Below, one piece after another: positions 44,276 to 54,087 of a DNA stretch of 64,000 bases. The notes beneath the pieces were generated by a model. That model was given only the letters and a program-made list of their open reading frames with translations. It did not search any database and was not told the origin of the DNA. The stretch's first letter is position 1; each line of letters opens with the position of its first letter. The stretch is from NCBI RefSeq assembly GCF_003933735.1, contig NZ_RSED01000001.1:248001-312000 (forward strand), read 5' to 3'. The DNA is from Aquabacterium soli (GTDB taxonomy: Bacteria > Pseudomonadota > Gammaproteobacteria > Burkholderiales > Burkholderiaceae_C). Position numbers and translations under genes: made by a program.

Positions 44276-45016
44276 TCAGCGGGTGGGACGATCCGTTTCC
44301 GCCAGATCCAGATCCGGCAGATTTGATCTGGGCATTCGACGCTCCTGCGCGCTGGGCGCGAAGCGCTTGAGCAGCCAGTGGGTCGGCCACAGCACCACCA
44401 CGGGCAGTGCGACCAGCATGAGCGCAAAGAAGACAGGGGCAGGCAGCCAGGTCTGCGCAGCGCTGTCGTTGAACCCGAAGACGTAATTCACGTTGACGGG
44501 AAGGCCGGGGTTCGATGCAGGTGCCGGCGGCATGGGGATGTACAGGTAGGACAGCCACATCGCAGCCCAGGCCAGCGGCCACCAGAGCCACAGGCCACGC
44601 CTGTCGTAACCCAGGCGCCAGACCAGCCAGATCAGCACCAGAGGCAGCCAGAAATGGAAGAACGACAGGAACCGAGTGAACAGCGGAAGGCTGTCCTGGA
44701 ACATGTAGGCCGTCATGCCGGTGAAGGGCAGACCCATCCAGCTTCCCAGGAAGTCCAGCATCCAGACCGCCTGCGGCAGCAGGATGCCGACAGCGCATGC
44801 CGATGCAAGCAGCGGTGATTCGATCCACAGCGCCACCAGCGTCAGCAGCAGCGCCATGTCGCAGAAGTACAGGAAATTGGTGGGGCCGTAGGCCTGCCAG
44901 TAATAGGGCACCAGCACGGCCACGAAGGCCGTATAGGTCAGCTTGGTCCACAGAGGGAGACGAGGTGTTTGCAATGCCATTTGGTCGCCGGAAAGGGGCT
45001 TTAACGGTGTCGTCAT
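44276..45016 (-). CDS. Uncharacterised polytopic membrane protein
   Basis: A 246-residue, very hydrophobic protein with about six to seven membrane segments, including FLYFCDMALLLTLVALWI, FFHFWLPLVLIWLVW and FFALMLVALPVVVLW. I do not recognise a family. A later in-frame Met at residue 13 could also be the start; neither has a clear ribosome site. It is divergent from the FxDxF PEP-CTERM gene at 45173 with a 156-bp gap. Confidence 0.7.
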   Translation of the reverse strand: MTTPLKPLSGDQMALQTPRLPLWTKLTYTAFVAVLVPYYWQAYGPTNFLYFCDMALLLTLVALWIESPLLASACAVGILLPQAVWMLDFLGSWMGLPFTGMTAYMFQDSLPLFTRFLSFFHFWLPLVLIWLVWRLGYDRRGLWLWWPLAWAAMWLSYLYIPMPPAPASNPGLPVNVNYVFGFNDSAAQTWLPAPVFFALMLVALPVVVLWPTHWLLKRFAPSAQERRMPRSNLPDLDLAETDRPTR

Positions 45017-45172
45017 GGAAGTTGCGTTTTGTTATACCCCACGGCAGGACGGGGTTTGGGTAACAAGGCATTCGGTGAATCCGGGTTATCCCTGCACAAT
45101 CTGCGTGCATTTGTCACGACGCACGGCATGCAAGACCGTGCGCGCCAAGTGCGTCAAACCAAAGGAGTCTCT

Positions 45173-45694
45173 ATGAAAATGCAAGTCAAACTGTTGGCCG
45201 CCGCTGCCGTCCTGGCCGTCTCGTCCACTTCCTCGTTCGCTGTGGTCGCACCTGACGGCGATCTGGGCGCGCTGACGAAGTACCCGGTGCAATTCGGCGG
45301 GTCGCGTTCCGGAGCTGAGCGGGTGCCTCAACCGGGTGATCGGCTTTTCTCGCACGACTACACGTTCACCCTGGGCGGCACGGCCTCTGTGATCGGCAGC
45401 GTCTCCAACTTCTTTGGCGAGACCTCGTTTTCGTCGGTCACCGTCACCTCTTCGGGCGGCGCCAGCTGGACCAAGTCGCTGACGGACATCAACGACCTGT
45501 CGTTCGATTTCGCCAACCTGGCTGCTGGCAGCTACACGCTGACGGTGGACGGCGTGTTCCCCCTGGGCTTTCATGCCTATTCGGGCTCGGTGTATGCCGC
45601 GGCCCCGGTGCCGGAGCCCGCGTCCATGGCGCTGGCGCTGGCCGGCCTGGGCATCGTGGCCGCCGTGGCGCGTCGCCGTCGTCCTCAGGCCTGA
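45173..45694 (+). CDS. FxDxF-like PEP-CTERM protein
   Basis: A 173-residue exported protein. Signal peptide MKMQVKLLAAAAVLAVSS, an early FSHDYTF block like FxDxF members, a beta-rich body, and a C-terminal VPEPA, hydrophobic helix and ARRRR tail. AAAGGAG at 45161-45167 sets the ATG at 45173. Exosortase processing is expected but no exosortase is here. It is similar in plan to the protein at 21851. A strong terminator follows. Confidence 0.87.
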   Translation: MKMQVKLLAAAAVLAVSSTSSFAVVAPDGDLGALTKYPVQFGGSRSGAERVPQPGDRLFSHDYTFTLGGTASVIGSVSNFFGETSFSSVTVTSSGGASWTKSLTDINDLSFDFANLAAGSYTLTVDGVFPLGFHAYSGSVYAAAPVPEPASMALALAGLGIVAAVARRRRPQA

Positions 45695-45757
45695 TCGCTG
45701 TCGCGACCCCATTGAAAAGACCCGGGGCCGCCAAGGCGGTGCCGGGTCTGAACAAGC

Positions 45758-45779
45758 AAGGCCCGTCATGGGCCTTTTT
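45758..45779 (+). terminator. Rho-independent terminator after PEP-CTERM gene
   Basis: AAGGCCC-GTCAT-GGGCC followed by TTTTT (45775-45779). A second stem, AGACCCGG...CCGGGTCT, lies just upstream at about 45718-45749. Together they end the gene at 45694 and face the convergent esterase gene. Confidence 0.9.
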
Positions 45780-45808
45780 GCTGGGCGCAGCCAGCAAGGC
45801 AGCGCTGA

Positions 45809-47083
45809 TCAGGGAATCAGCGGCGCGATCCAGTCGGCGAACATGTCGCTCAGCAGCACGCGCTGTGTCGTCGGGTTCTCTTCATAGGCCCGCATCACCG
45901 CGCCCTTGCCGTCGAGCAGATTGTCGAGGAACTCGCCCACCGACTTGAGCTTCTTCTCCACGATGCTGGTGCCACCGAAGGTGACGATGGTCGTGCAGTG
46001 CGAGCCATTGATGTCGCGCTTGTTGGGGATGTAATAGCCGATGTTGGCCTGGGGCTTCATCTCGGCCAGCCAGGGCGTGATCTCCTGGCGCCACTTCACG
46101 TTGAGCAGCTTCAGGCGCTCTTCGTTGGTGGGCGCGTTGGCGATCTCGGGATAGAACTTCTGGTACGAGAAGGCCGAGAAGTTGGTGTCCTCCTGGAACA
46201 TCGTGTAGCCGATGCGGTCGTTGGGGAAGATTTTGCCCAGGCCGCTGGTGATGGTGCCCAGGTTGTCGGCCGATCCGGCATTGGGGTACTTGGCGATCAG
46301 CTTGGTGACCAGGCCGTTGGCGCCGTCCAGGCCCCACACGTCGCGGATCTTGTTGTGCAGCAGCACCGAGGGCGCCTGTTGCGGCGTGGCCGTGCGCGGC
46401 ACGTTGAACAGCGGGCCCGAATCGGCCATCAAGGCCATCTTCTTGGGCTGCAGGGTTTCGCGGAAGGCCGGGTACAGCGCGCTTGAGCCCACGCCGCCGG
46501 CCGAGAAGCCGGTCAGCAGCAGGTGTTCGGGCTTCTTCAGGCCGTTGTTGGCCAGCCAGGTGGCCACAGCCTGGGCGTTCACCGCGCCCTTGTGCATGTA
46601 GGCCATGGCGTTGTTCGGGTCCACATTGCTGTACAGGGCCGTCTTGTTGCCGGTGTGCACGTCGCCGGTGCAGTAGGTCAGGTAGACGATGTTCCAGCTT
46701 TGCGTCTGAACCGATTGCAGTGGGTGCAGGCGTGCGGTGAAGGGCGTGACCAGACCCCAGTGCGCCTGGCGGTTCCAGTCGGTCATGTAGTTGGCGGGGA
46801 TGCCATCCGGGTTGACGGCGTCAAGCAGGGTTCCGCCCTTGCAGGAGGCCTGGTCCCAGCAGGCCCCGCCGCCCTCGAACATCACCACGGTCTTGCTGGT
46901 GAAGGGCGTGCGGTTGACGAAGAAGCGGTAAGGCGTGCCGTTGCCGCAGGTGGCGCCGGTGGAGGCGGGCAACTCCACCATCTCCCATTTGAGGTAGCCG
47001 GCGTGGGCCGCAGCGGCCAGGCTGGTGATGGCGGTGGCGGCCACGGCCTTGATCACGGTGTTGAGCAGGGTTCTGATGGTCAT
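45809..47083 (-). CDS. Secreted pectinacetylesterase-like hydrolase (PAE/Notum family)
   Basis: A 424-residue exported hydrolase of the pectinacetylesterase family. It has a signal peptide (cleavage near AAAAHA, residue 28), the oxyanion-type motif EGGGACWD, the nucleophile Ser194 in GFSAGGVGSS, and a likely C-terminal His in NGSHC. It could remove acetyl groups from plant or algal polysaccharides, though bacterial members have varied substrates. A GAGGAG ribosome site precedes the ATG at 47083. Being exported and soluble, it may be a type II secretion client; that is inference. Confidence 0.86.
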   Translation of the reverse strand: MTIRTLLNTVIKAVAATAITSLAAAAHAGYLKWEMVELPASTGATCGNGTPYRFFVNRTPFTSKTVVMFEGGGACWDQASCKGGTLLDAVNPDGIPANYMTDWNRQAHWGLVTPFTARLHPLQSVQTQSWNIVYLTYCTGDVHTGNKTALYSNVDPNNAMAYMHKGAVNAQAVATWLANNGLKKPEHLLLTGFSAGGVGSSALYPAFRETLQPKKMALMADSGPLFNVPRTATPQQAPSVLLHNKIRDVWGLDGANGLVTKLIAKYPNAGSADNLGTITSGLGKIFPNDRIGYTMFQEDTNFSAFSYQKFYPEIANAPTNEERLKLLNVKWRQEITPWLAEMKPQANIGYYIPNKRDINGSHCTTIVTFGGTSIVEKKLKSVGEFLDNLLDGKGAVMRAYEENPTTQRVLLSDMFADWIAPLIP

Positions 47084-47384
47084 GGTGTTCTCTCCTCGGT
47101 CAGCTTGGAACGCCTGGACTGGCGCTGCGTGGACTCGATGTCACCGAGTGTGAAGAGAGGGCCTTGGGCCCCAGGGGCGGGCTTACCCCGGCGTGGCGGG
47201 TGCCCCCCTCGTTCTAGGGGGCGGCGAGTGTCAACTGCATGACGCTGGCGGACACCCGCTCGATGCCGTGGATTCGGGTCAACCCCAGGTCGCCGTGCCA
47301 GGCATGCGGGGGCAGCCGCTACGATGGCAGCCGGCGAGCGACGCCTGTGTCCCGCCGGATTGACTGCCGACACTGCCCACCGCC
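47084..47384. promoter_or_regulatory. 301-bp divergent region between esterase and carboxylase genes
   Basis: No gene is seen. It must hold both promoters. An inverted repeat of C-run (47203-47208) and G-run (47217-47221) around TCGTTCTA could be an operator. I see no clear -10/-35 pair and cannot assign a regulator. Confidence 0.3.
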
Positions 47385-50300
47385 ATGCCTTTTCTGCCTC
47401 ACCCCACACCCTGCCTGCTGATCGCCAACCGGGGCGAGATCGCCATCCGCATTGCCCGCGCGGCGGCCGACCTGGGCTGGCGTTCGGTGGGCATCGTGTC
47501 GCAGGACGACCAGGCCGCGCTGCATGCCCGCCACGTGGATGCGGTGCACTTGCTGCCCGGCCGTGGCGTGCCGGCCTATCTGGACATCGACAACGTTGTG
47601 GCCGCCGCCTTGGCCGAGGGCTGCACCCACGTACACCCGGGCTACGGCTTCCTGAGCGAAAGCGCAGCCTTCGCGCGTGCTTGTGCCGCAGCCGGACTGG
47701 TGTTCGTTGGCCCCACGCCCGAGGCGCTGGACCTGTTGGGCGACAAGGCCCGCGCCCGCGCGCTGGCCAAGGCCTGCGACGTGCCGGTGACGGCGGGCCT
47801 GGACCACGCCGTCAGCCTGGCCGAGGCGCAATCCTTCCTGGCCGGCCTGGGTGAGGGCGGCGCGATGATGATCAAGGCGCTGGCTGGCGGCGGCGGGCGA
47901 GGCATGCGCGTGGTCGAACGGCCAGAGGATGTCGCGCCGTTCTACGAGCGCTGCCAGTCCGAGGCGCAGGCTGCCTTCGGGCGCGGTGATGTCTATGTGG
48001 AGCAGCTGGTGCAGCGTGCACGCCATGTGGAGGTGCAGGCACTGGGCGATGGGCAGGGCGGTGTGAGCCATGCCTGGGAGCGCGATTGCACTGTGCAGCG
48101 CAACCACCAGAAGCTGGTGGAGATCGCGCCCGCACCTGATCTGGATGCGGCCTTGCGTGACCGCTTGCTGGAAGCCGCGCTGCACCTGGCACGCGAGGTG
48201 GGCCTGCGCGGCCTGTGCACCTTCGAGTTCCTGGTCGATGTGGCGCACCCGGGCCGCTTCTATTTCATGGAGGCCAACCCGCGCCTTCAGGTGGAGCACA
48301 CGGTGACCGAGCAGATCACCGGGCTGGACCTGGTGCGGGCGCAACTGGAGCTGTCGCAAGGCGCCACCCTGGCCGCGCTGGGCCTGGGCCAGGCCGACAT
48401 CCCCGCGCCCCAAGGCCAGGCTGTGCAACTGCGCGTGAATGTGGAGCGCATGGACGCCGAAGGCCGCGCGCTGCCCGCCGGCGGCACGGTGCGCGCCTAC
48501 GAGCCCCCCAGCGGGCCTGGCCTGCGGGTGGATGGCCATGGCCATGCCGGCTTCAAGCCCCATCCAGGCTTCGACACACTGCTGGCCAAGGTGATCGTGC
48601 ATGAGCGCCGCGGCGCTTTCGACGCGCTGCTGCTGCGGGCGCGCCGCGCGCTGTCCGAGTTCCGCCTGGAAGGGGTGGACAGCAACCTGGCGTTCCTGCA
48701 GGCCGTGCTGGGCCATCCCGACCTGGCGGGTTACCGCGTGAGCACCCGCTGGCTGCAGGGCCGCATGGCCGAGCTGGCCGCCGCCAGCGCGCACCTGCCG
48801 CCGCCGCGGTTCGCCGCTGGCGGGGTTGATGAGGTGCAGGCCGGCCCTGAAGGTGGGGATGCGCTGGACGCTTCCCTGGCCCATGGCTTGCCTGTGTGCG
48901 CCAGTGTGCCCGGCTCGCTGGTGAGCTGGCTGGTCAAGCCCGATGACACCGTGGCCGCAGGCCAGCGCCTGGCCGTCATCGAAGCCATGAAGATGGAGTT
49001 CGAGGTCACCGCGCCGCAGCCCGGCCGCGTGCTGGCGCTGCTGGCCGAAACCGGCACCGTCGTGGCCGAAGGCCAGCCCTTGCTGGCGCTGGAGGCCTTC
49101 GAAGGCGATGCGGGTCCGGGGACTGTGCATGACGACACGCCAGGCCCCGACCATATCCGCCCCGACCTGGCCGAGGTGGTCGAGCGCCATGCGCTGCTGA
49201 CCGACGCTCGCCGCCCCGAGGCCGTGGCCCGGCGCCACGCCAAGGGCCACCGCACGGCGCGCGAGAACATCGGTGATGTCCTGGACGAAGGCAGCTTCCT
49301 GGAGTACGGCGGCCTGGCACTGGCCTCGCAGCGCCGCCGCCTCACCGAGGCCCAACTGATCGACAAGAGCCCGGCCGATGGTCTGGTGGCGGGCCTGGGC
49401 ACCGTCAATGCCGCGCAGTTCGGCGAGCAGGCCGCGCGCTGCATGGTGCTGGCCTACGACTACACCGTGTTCGCCGGCACGCAGGGCATCGTCAACCACA
49501 AGAAGACCGACCGCCTGCTGCACCTGGCCCTGCAGCGCGCGCTGCCGCTGATCCTGTGGGCCGAAGGCGGCGGTGGCCGCCCGAACGACGAGTACCCTGG
49601 CGTGAGCCTGCTGGACAACATGACCTTCCTGGGACTGGCGCGCCTGAGCGGACTGGCGCCCACCGTGGCCATCGTCAACGGGCGGTGCTTTGCAGGCAAT
49701 GCCTCGCTGGCCGGCTGCTGCGACGTGATCATCGCCACGCAGGACACCAGCATCGGCATGGCCGGCCCTGCGATGATCGAAGGCGGAGGGCTGGGCCGCT
49801 TCGCCCCCGAAGAGGTGGGGCCTGTCAGCGTGCAGGCGCCCAATGGCGTGATCGACATCGTGGTCGAGAACGAGCAGGAGGCCGCGCGGGTGGCCAAGCA
49901 GTACATCGGCTACTTCCAGGGACGCCTGCCGCAATGGTCCTGCGCCGATCAGCGCCTGCTGCGCCACGCCGTGCCCGAAAAGCGCACGCGTGTCTATGAC
50001 GTGCGCGCCCTGATCAGCACCCTGTGCGACGACGACTCGGTGCTGGAGCTGCGCCCCCGGTTCGCGCCCGGCATGGTCACGGCGCTGGTGCGCATCGAGG
50101 GCCGGCCCATGGGCCTGATCGCCAATGACCCGCGCCACCTGGGCGGCGCCATCGATGCGGACGGCGCCGACAAGGCCGCGCGCTTCATGCAGCTGTGCGA
50201 TGCCTTCGACGTGCCGCTGGTCTCGCTGTGCGACACGCCCGGCTTCATGGTGGGGCCTGACGCCGAGAAGACCGCCACCGTGCGGCACTTCTCGCGCATG

Positions 50301-50708
50301 TTCCTGGTAGCCAGCAGCGTGACGGTGCCCTTCTTCACCGTGGTGCTGCGCAAGGGCTACGGCCTGGGCGCGCAGGCCATGACGGCCGGCAGCCTGCTGG
50401 CGCCGGACTTCACCGTGGCCTGGCCCACGGGCGAATTCGGGCCCATGGGCCTGGAAGGCGCGGTGCGCCTGGGTTTTGGCAAACAGCTCGAGGCCATCGA
50501 GGATCCGGTGCAGCGCCAACAGATGTTCGACCAGTTCGTGGCCGCGGCCTACCAGCGCGGCAAGGCCCTGAACATGGCCGCCCATCTGGAGCTCGATGAC
50601 GTGATCGACCCGGCCGACACCCGCCGCTGGCTGGCGAAGGGGCTGGCGGCCATGCCGATGCCCGTACCCAGGCAGGGCCGCAAGCGGCCCTTCGTTGATG
50701 CTTGGTAG
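47385..50708 (+). CDS. Single-chain biotin-dependent acyl-CoA carboxylase (BC-BCCP-CT)
   Basis: A 1107-residue fused carboxylase. Residues 1 to about 445 are biotin carboxylase (IANRGEIAIRIA, ALAGGGGRGMRV, MEANPRLQVEHTVTE); the middle is a linking domain; 500-575 is the carrier with biotinyl Lys536 in EAMKMEFEV; 590-1107 holds the carboxyltransferase N and C halves (NHKKTDRLLHLA, DTPGFMVGPDAEKT). One chain for all functions resembles long-chain acyl-CoA carboxylases. It needs biotin, and bioB is 8 kb away. The substrate cannot be read from sequence. It stands alone with no partner subunit. Confidence 0.92.
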   Translation: MPFLPHPTPCLLIANRGEIAIRIARAAADLGWRSVGIVSQDDQAALHARHVDAVHLLPGRGVPAYLDIDNVVAAALAEGCTHVHPGYGFLSESAAFARACAAAGLVFVGPTPEALDLLGDKARARALAKACDVPVTAGLDHAVSLAEAQSFLAGLGEGGAMMIKALAGGGGRGMRVVERPEDVAPFYERCQSEAQAAFGRGDVYVEQLVQRARHVEVQALGDGQGGVSHAWERDCTVQRNHQKLVEIAPAPDLDAALRDRLLEAALHLAREVGLRGLCTFEFLVDVAHPGRFYFMEANPRLQVEHTVTEQITGLDLVRAQLELSQGATLAALGLGQADIPAPQGQAVQLRVNVERMDAEGRALPAGGTVRAYEPPSGPGLRVDGHGHAGFKPHPGFDTLLAKVIVHERRGAFDALLLRARRALSEFRLEGVDSNLAFLQAVLGHPDLAGYRVSTRWLQGRMAELAAASAHLPPPRFAAGGVDEVQAGPEGGDALDASLAHGLPVCASVPGSLVSWLVKPDDTVAAGQRLAVIEAMKMEFEVTAPQPGRVLALLAETGTVVAEGQPLLALEAFEGDAGPGTVHDDTPGPDHIRPDLAEVVERHALLTDARRPEAVARRHAKGHRTARENIGDVLDEGSFLEYGGLALASQRRRLTEAQLIDKSPADGLVAGLGTVNAAQFGEQAARCMVLAYDYTVFAGTQGIVNHKKTDRLLHLALQRALPLILWAEGGGGRPNDEYPGVSLLDNMTFLGLARLSGLAPTVAIVNGRCFAGNASLAGCCDVIIATQDTSIGMAGPAMIEGGGLGRFAPEEVGPVSVQAPNGVIDIVVENEQEAARVAKQYIGYFQGRLPQWSCADQRLLRHAVPEKRTRVYDVRALISTLCDDDSVLELRPRFAPGMVTALVRIEGRPMGLIANDPRHLGGAIDADGADKAARFMQLCDAFDVPLVSLCDTPGFMVGPDAEKTATVRHFSRMFLVASSVTVPFFTVVLRKGYGLGAQAMTAGSLLAPDFTVAWPTGEFGPMGLEGAVRLGFGKQLEAIEDPVQRQQMFDQFVAAAYQRGKALNMAAHLELDDVIDPADTRRWLAKGLAAMPMPVPRQGRKRPFVDAW

Positions 50709-50807
50709 ATTTGCCGACCCTCATTCGGGGGGGACGTAGCGTTAGCCATCGGTACCGTCAACAATTGCTCATTTAGAGTCGCGCAGCATCTAACAGAGGT
50801 CGCGACG

Positions 50808-52568
50808 ATGGTTGATGACAGGGGAGACACAGTTGGTCTGGAGCCATCCGCGCACGGCGCGGCGTGGCCACTGGCTGCATTGGCTGGTGCGGCACTGACC
50901 GCTTGTGGCGGGGCAGGCGATGACGATCCTGCCGATCCGAGCGCACCGCCGACGGTGGCCAACAGCATTGAGTCGGAGCCCGTGCCCTGGCCCGATGAGA
51001 ACCAGGCCGCCCGGTTCCTGAACCAGGCGGCACTGGGCGCCACGGTGGACGGCATCACGCGCGTCACCACCTTGGGCTATGAAGGATGGTTGGCCGAGCA
51101 GATGGCCGCGCCGCCTGTGCACAACCTGTACAGCATCGCAGAGAACGTGGGCTGGACCGATCCCGCCTGGATGTCGACCGATGTGGGTCTGGACAATTTG
51201 CTCTGGTTCAACCTGTTCCAGGCGGATGATGTCCTGCGGCAACGGGTTGTGCTGGCCCTGTCCGAGATCTTCGTCGTGTCGGTCCGCAACATGCCGATCC
51301 CCTACGGGCATATCGCGGTGCTGGCGTTCTGGGATCTGCTGGCACAGCATTGCTTTGGCAATTTCCTGGATCTGCTGGAGGCCATCACGCTGTCCCCGGC
51401 GATGGGCACATACCTGAGCCTGCACGGCAGTGCCAAGGCGGACAGCACCGGCCGCCATCCTGATGAGAACTTCGCACGTGAAGTGCTGCAACTGTTCACC
51501 ATCGGCTTGGTGAAACTGGACATCTACGGTGAGCCCGTCAAGGATGCACAAGGCAACCCCGTCGAGACTTACAACAATGCGACCGTCACGCAGTTGGCGC
51601 GTGCCTTCACCGGCTGGGATTTCGACGCCACCAGTGTGAGCTTCCTGCCGTCAACCACGGCCGACTATGTGAACCGCCCGATGACGTTTTTCGGTGATCG
51701 CTACGACACCGATCCGAAATGGGTGCTTGATTCCGGCAACACGATCACGGCAGCCCCGGGCCGGCCAGCGTTGCGCCAGGCGCTGCAGTTCATTTTCAAT
51801 CATTCCAACGTGGGGCCCTTCGTGGCCAAGCAGTTGATCCAGAGGCTGGTCACCAGCAACCCGGAACGCAACCATGTGGCGCGTGTGGCGCAAGCCTTCA
51901 ATGACAACGGTCAGGGCGTTCGTGGCGACATGAAGGCCGTGCTGCGTGCGGTGCTGCTCGATCCGTTGGCGAGGCATGTCGGCCTGCCGGACGAGCAGCA
52001 GGCCCGCCGCGGCAAGCTGCGCGAACCTGTGCTGCGCCTGGTCCATTGGGGTCGCCTCACCAACGTGGTGTCCAACGATGGCACCTGGAACGCGGGCAAT
52101 CTGTCCACGTCCGACAAGCTGGCCCAGGGGCCGATGCGTGCGCCCTCGGTCTTCAACTTCTTCCGGCCTGGCTATGCCGTGTCGGAAGGTTCCGGCACGA
52201 TGCTGGCCCCCGAGATGCAGATCACGGACCAGTCTTCGGTGGTCGGCTATGTCAACTACATGCTTGATGTGGTGCAGGTTGGCCTGGGCTACAGCGATGC
52301 CGAGCGCATCGCGCCCCAATACGATCTTGACGGACAGGATTGGGACGCACTGGCGGCCTCCCCGGAGCAACTGGTGGATCGGCTCAATCTCTTGCTGACC
52401 GGCAGAACCTTGTCGCAGAACACGCTGAGCGTGGTGTTGCAGGCGGTGCGTGCCGCCCAGGCCACGCCCAATGTGTTCGGCGTGGGCGATGTCTCGCAGG
52501 CGCGCAACCGTGTGGTGGTGGCCTTCTTCCTGATCATGACCAGCGCCGACTACCTGGTGCAGCGCTGA
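50808..52568 (+). CDS. DUF1800 domain protein, exported
   Basis: A 586-residue protein of the DUF1800 family (FLNQAALGATVDGITRV, RHPDENFAREVLQLFTIGLV, LARAFTGWDFD). A possible lipobox (LTAC, Cys33) follows a hydrophobic stretch, but the preceding residues are acidic, so export as a lipoprotein is not certain. AGAGG 8 bp before the ATG at 50808 supports the start. The next gene (DUF1501) follows after 30 bp; these two families often occur as a pair of unknown function. I suggest a cell-surface or periplasmic enzyme pair. Confidence 0.85.
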   Translation: MVDDRGDTVGLEPSAHGAAWPLAALAGAALTACGGAGDDDPADPSAPPTVANSIESEPVPWPDENQAARFLNQAALGATVDGITRVTTLGYEGWLAEQMAAPPVHNLYSIAENVGWTDPAWMSTDVGLDNLLWFNLFQADDVLRQRVVLALSEIFVVSVRNMPIPYGHIAVLAFWDLLAQHCFGNFLDLLEAITLSPAMGTYLSLHGSAKADSTGRHPDENFAREVLQLFTIGLVKLDIYGEPVKDAQGNPVETYNNATVTQLARAFTGWDFDATSVSFLPSTTADYVNRPMTFFGDRYDTDPKWVLDSGNTITAAPGRPALRQALQFIFNHSNVGPFVAKQLIQRLVTSNPERNHVARVAQAFNDNGQGVRGDMKAVLRAVLLDPLARHVGLPDEQQARRGKLREPVLRLVHWGRLTNVVSNDGTWNAGNLSTSDKLAQGPMRAPSVFNFFRPGYAVSEGSGTMLAPEMQITDQSSVVGYVNYMLDVVQVGLGYSDAERIAPQYDLDGQDWDALAASPEQLVDRLNLLLTGRTLSQNTLSVVLQAVRAAQATPNVFGVGDVSQARNRVVVAFFLIMTSADYLVQR

Positions 52569-52598
52569 TCTTCCCTGAGCAATGATGAGGCCTTAGGC

Positions 52599-54020
52599 AT
52601 GAACAACGACACCCTGAACCGGCGTGCTTTCCTGCGACGCAGTGGTGCCATGACCGTGGCCGGAACCATCGCGCCGTGGGCCATGAACCTGGCAGCCATG
52701 GCCGAGGCCGCTGCGGCTGCAAGTCCTGCGGATGATTACAAGGCCGTCGTCTGCGTTTTCCTGCAGGGGGGCAACGACCATGGCAACACGCTGGTGCCCT
52801 ACGACCAGGCCAGCTATGACACCTATCTGGCGGCCCGCTCCAGCGTGGCCATTGCGCGCGGTGCGCTGACAGCGCAGGTGCTGAGCCCGAGCAACCCGTT
52901 GCCCCCGGGCCGGCAGATGGCGCTGGCCCCGGCCCTGGAAGACATCAAACCTCTGTTCGACGATGGTCGGATGGCGGTGCTGCTCAACATCGGGCCTCTG
53001 CAGGGCCCCACCACGCAAAGCGACTACTACAACAGCCGTTCATTGCCACCCAAGCTGTTCTCTCACAACGATCAGCAGGCCGTGTGGCAGTCATCGCGTC
53101 CGGAAGGGGCGCTCGCAGGTTGGGGTGGCATCATCGGCGAGCAAGGCTTGCCTGCGGCCGCGGCCCGCCAGCCCAAGGACAATCTGGCCTGCGTGAACCT
53201 GAGTGGCAATGCCGTGTTCGTGGCCGGCGAGAACACCAGCCAGTACATGGTCGATCCCCTGGGCGTGCCTTCCCTGCGGCTCATGCAGCAGAGCTTTTTT
53301 GGCATTCCTTCGCTGGCCAATGCCTTCAAGGCCCTGTCGGTGGACGTGGGTGCCGATGCCCACTGGCTGGCCCGTCACCATGCCGGTGTGTTGCGCAGCG
53401 CGCTCAACACCAATGGCCTGCTGCGCACCGAGGTCGATGCCGCAGGCTCGCAGATCCAACCCCTGGCGGCCACGAGTGAGGCCCAGCGTCTGGCCTTGCA
53501 GCTCAACATGGTGGCGCGCATGATCGAGGCCCGCCAGCGCCTGGGATTGAAGCGACAGGTGTTCTTCGTGTCCCTCGGAGGTTTTGATCATCACGACGGC
53601 CTCACGGCATCGCACCCGGTTCTGTTGCGGCGCGTCGGCGCAGCGTTGGCCACTTTCCAGGCCAATCTGCGGACCCTGGGTGTCGAAAACCAGGTGACGA
53701 CCTTCACCGCGAGTGATTTCGGCCGAACGATGAACACCAATGGTGATGGCTCTGACCATGGCTGGGGCAGCCACCATTTCGTGCTGGGCGGCGCTGTGCG
53801 CGGTGGGCGCTTCTACGGCGAGTTGCCCGATGTTGTCGGTGGCAGCACCGACATTGGTCAAGGCCGGCTGCTGCCCACGATGGCGGTTGATCACCTGTCG
53901 GCCGCGCTGGCCCGCTGGATGGGTGTGACGGACACGGCCGCGCTCGCGCGCATTGCGCCTTATTTGTCGCGCTGGAACGGCACCAACCCGTTGTCGTCAC
54001 TGCTGAGCACCACCGTCTGA
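52599..54020 (+). CDS. DUF1501 domain protein with Tat signal
   Basis: A 473-residue exported protein of the DUF1501 family, which has a sulfatase/alkaline-phosphatase-like fold. The N-terminus has a twin-arginine signal (NRRAFLRRSG) with a long hydrophobic stretch, so it is folded before export. Family motifs are FLQGGNDHGNTLVPYD, SLGGFDHHDG and TASDFGRTMNTNGDGSDHGW. It follows the DUF1800 gene by 30 bp. Activity is unknown; metal ligands (Asp/His) in the listed motifs suggest a hydrolase. Confidence 0.88.
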   Translation: MNNDTLNRRAFLRRSGAMTVAGTIAPWAMNLAAMAEAAAAASPADDYKAVVCVFLQGGNDHGNTLVPYDQASYDTYLAARSSVAIARGALTAQVLSPSNPLPPGRQMALAPALEDIKPLFDDGRMAVLLNIGPLQGPTTQSDYYNSRSLPPKLFSHNDQQAVWQSSRPEGALAGWGGIIGEQGLPAAAARQPKDNLACVNLSGNAVFVAGENTSQYMVDPLGVPSLRLMQQSFFGIPSLANAFKALSVDVGADAHWLARHHAGVLRSALNTNGLLRTEVDAAGSQIQPLAATSEAQRLALQLNMVARMIEARQRLGLKRQVFFVSLGGFDHHDGLTASHPVLLRRVGAALATFQANLRTLGVENQVTTFTASDFGRTMNTNGDGSDHGWGSHHFVLGGAVRGGRFYGELPDVVGGSTDIGQGRLLPTMAVDHLSAALARWMGVTDTAALARIAPYLSRWNGTNPLSSLLSTTV

Positions 54021-54087
54021 CGACGGGGCGGTGGCTGGCAGCAGCTACCATCCGGGGCTCTTGTGTCCCAGCCGCCTCGAAGCCACC

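Noticed and set aside
45017-45172. Sigma-54 type promoter before the PEP-CTERM gene
   Set aside because: A TGG...TTGC stretch is present but the spacing does not fit the required GG-N10-GC.
47319-50585. 1088-residue open frame on the minus strand across the carboxylase gene
   Set aside because: It is the exact antisense shadow of a well-supported gene in GC-rich DNA; the translation is His/Ala/Gly/Gln-rich with no domain, signal or ribosome site.
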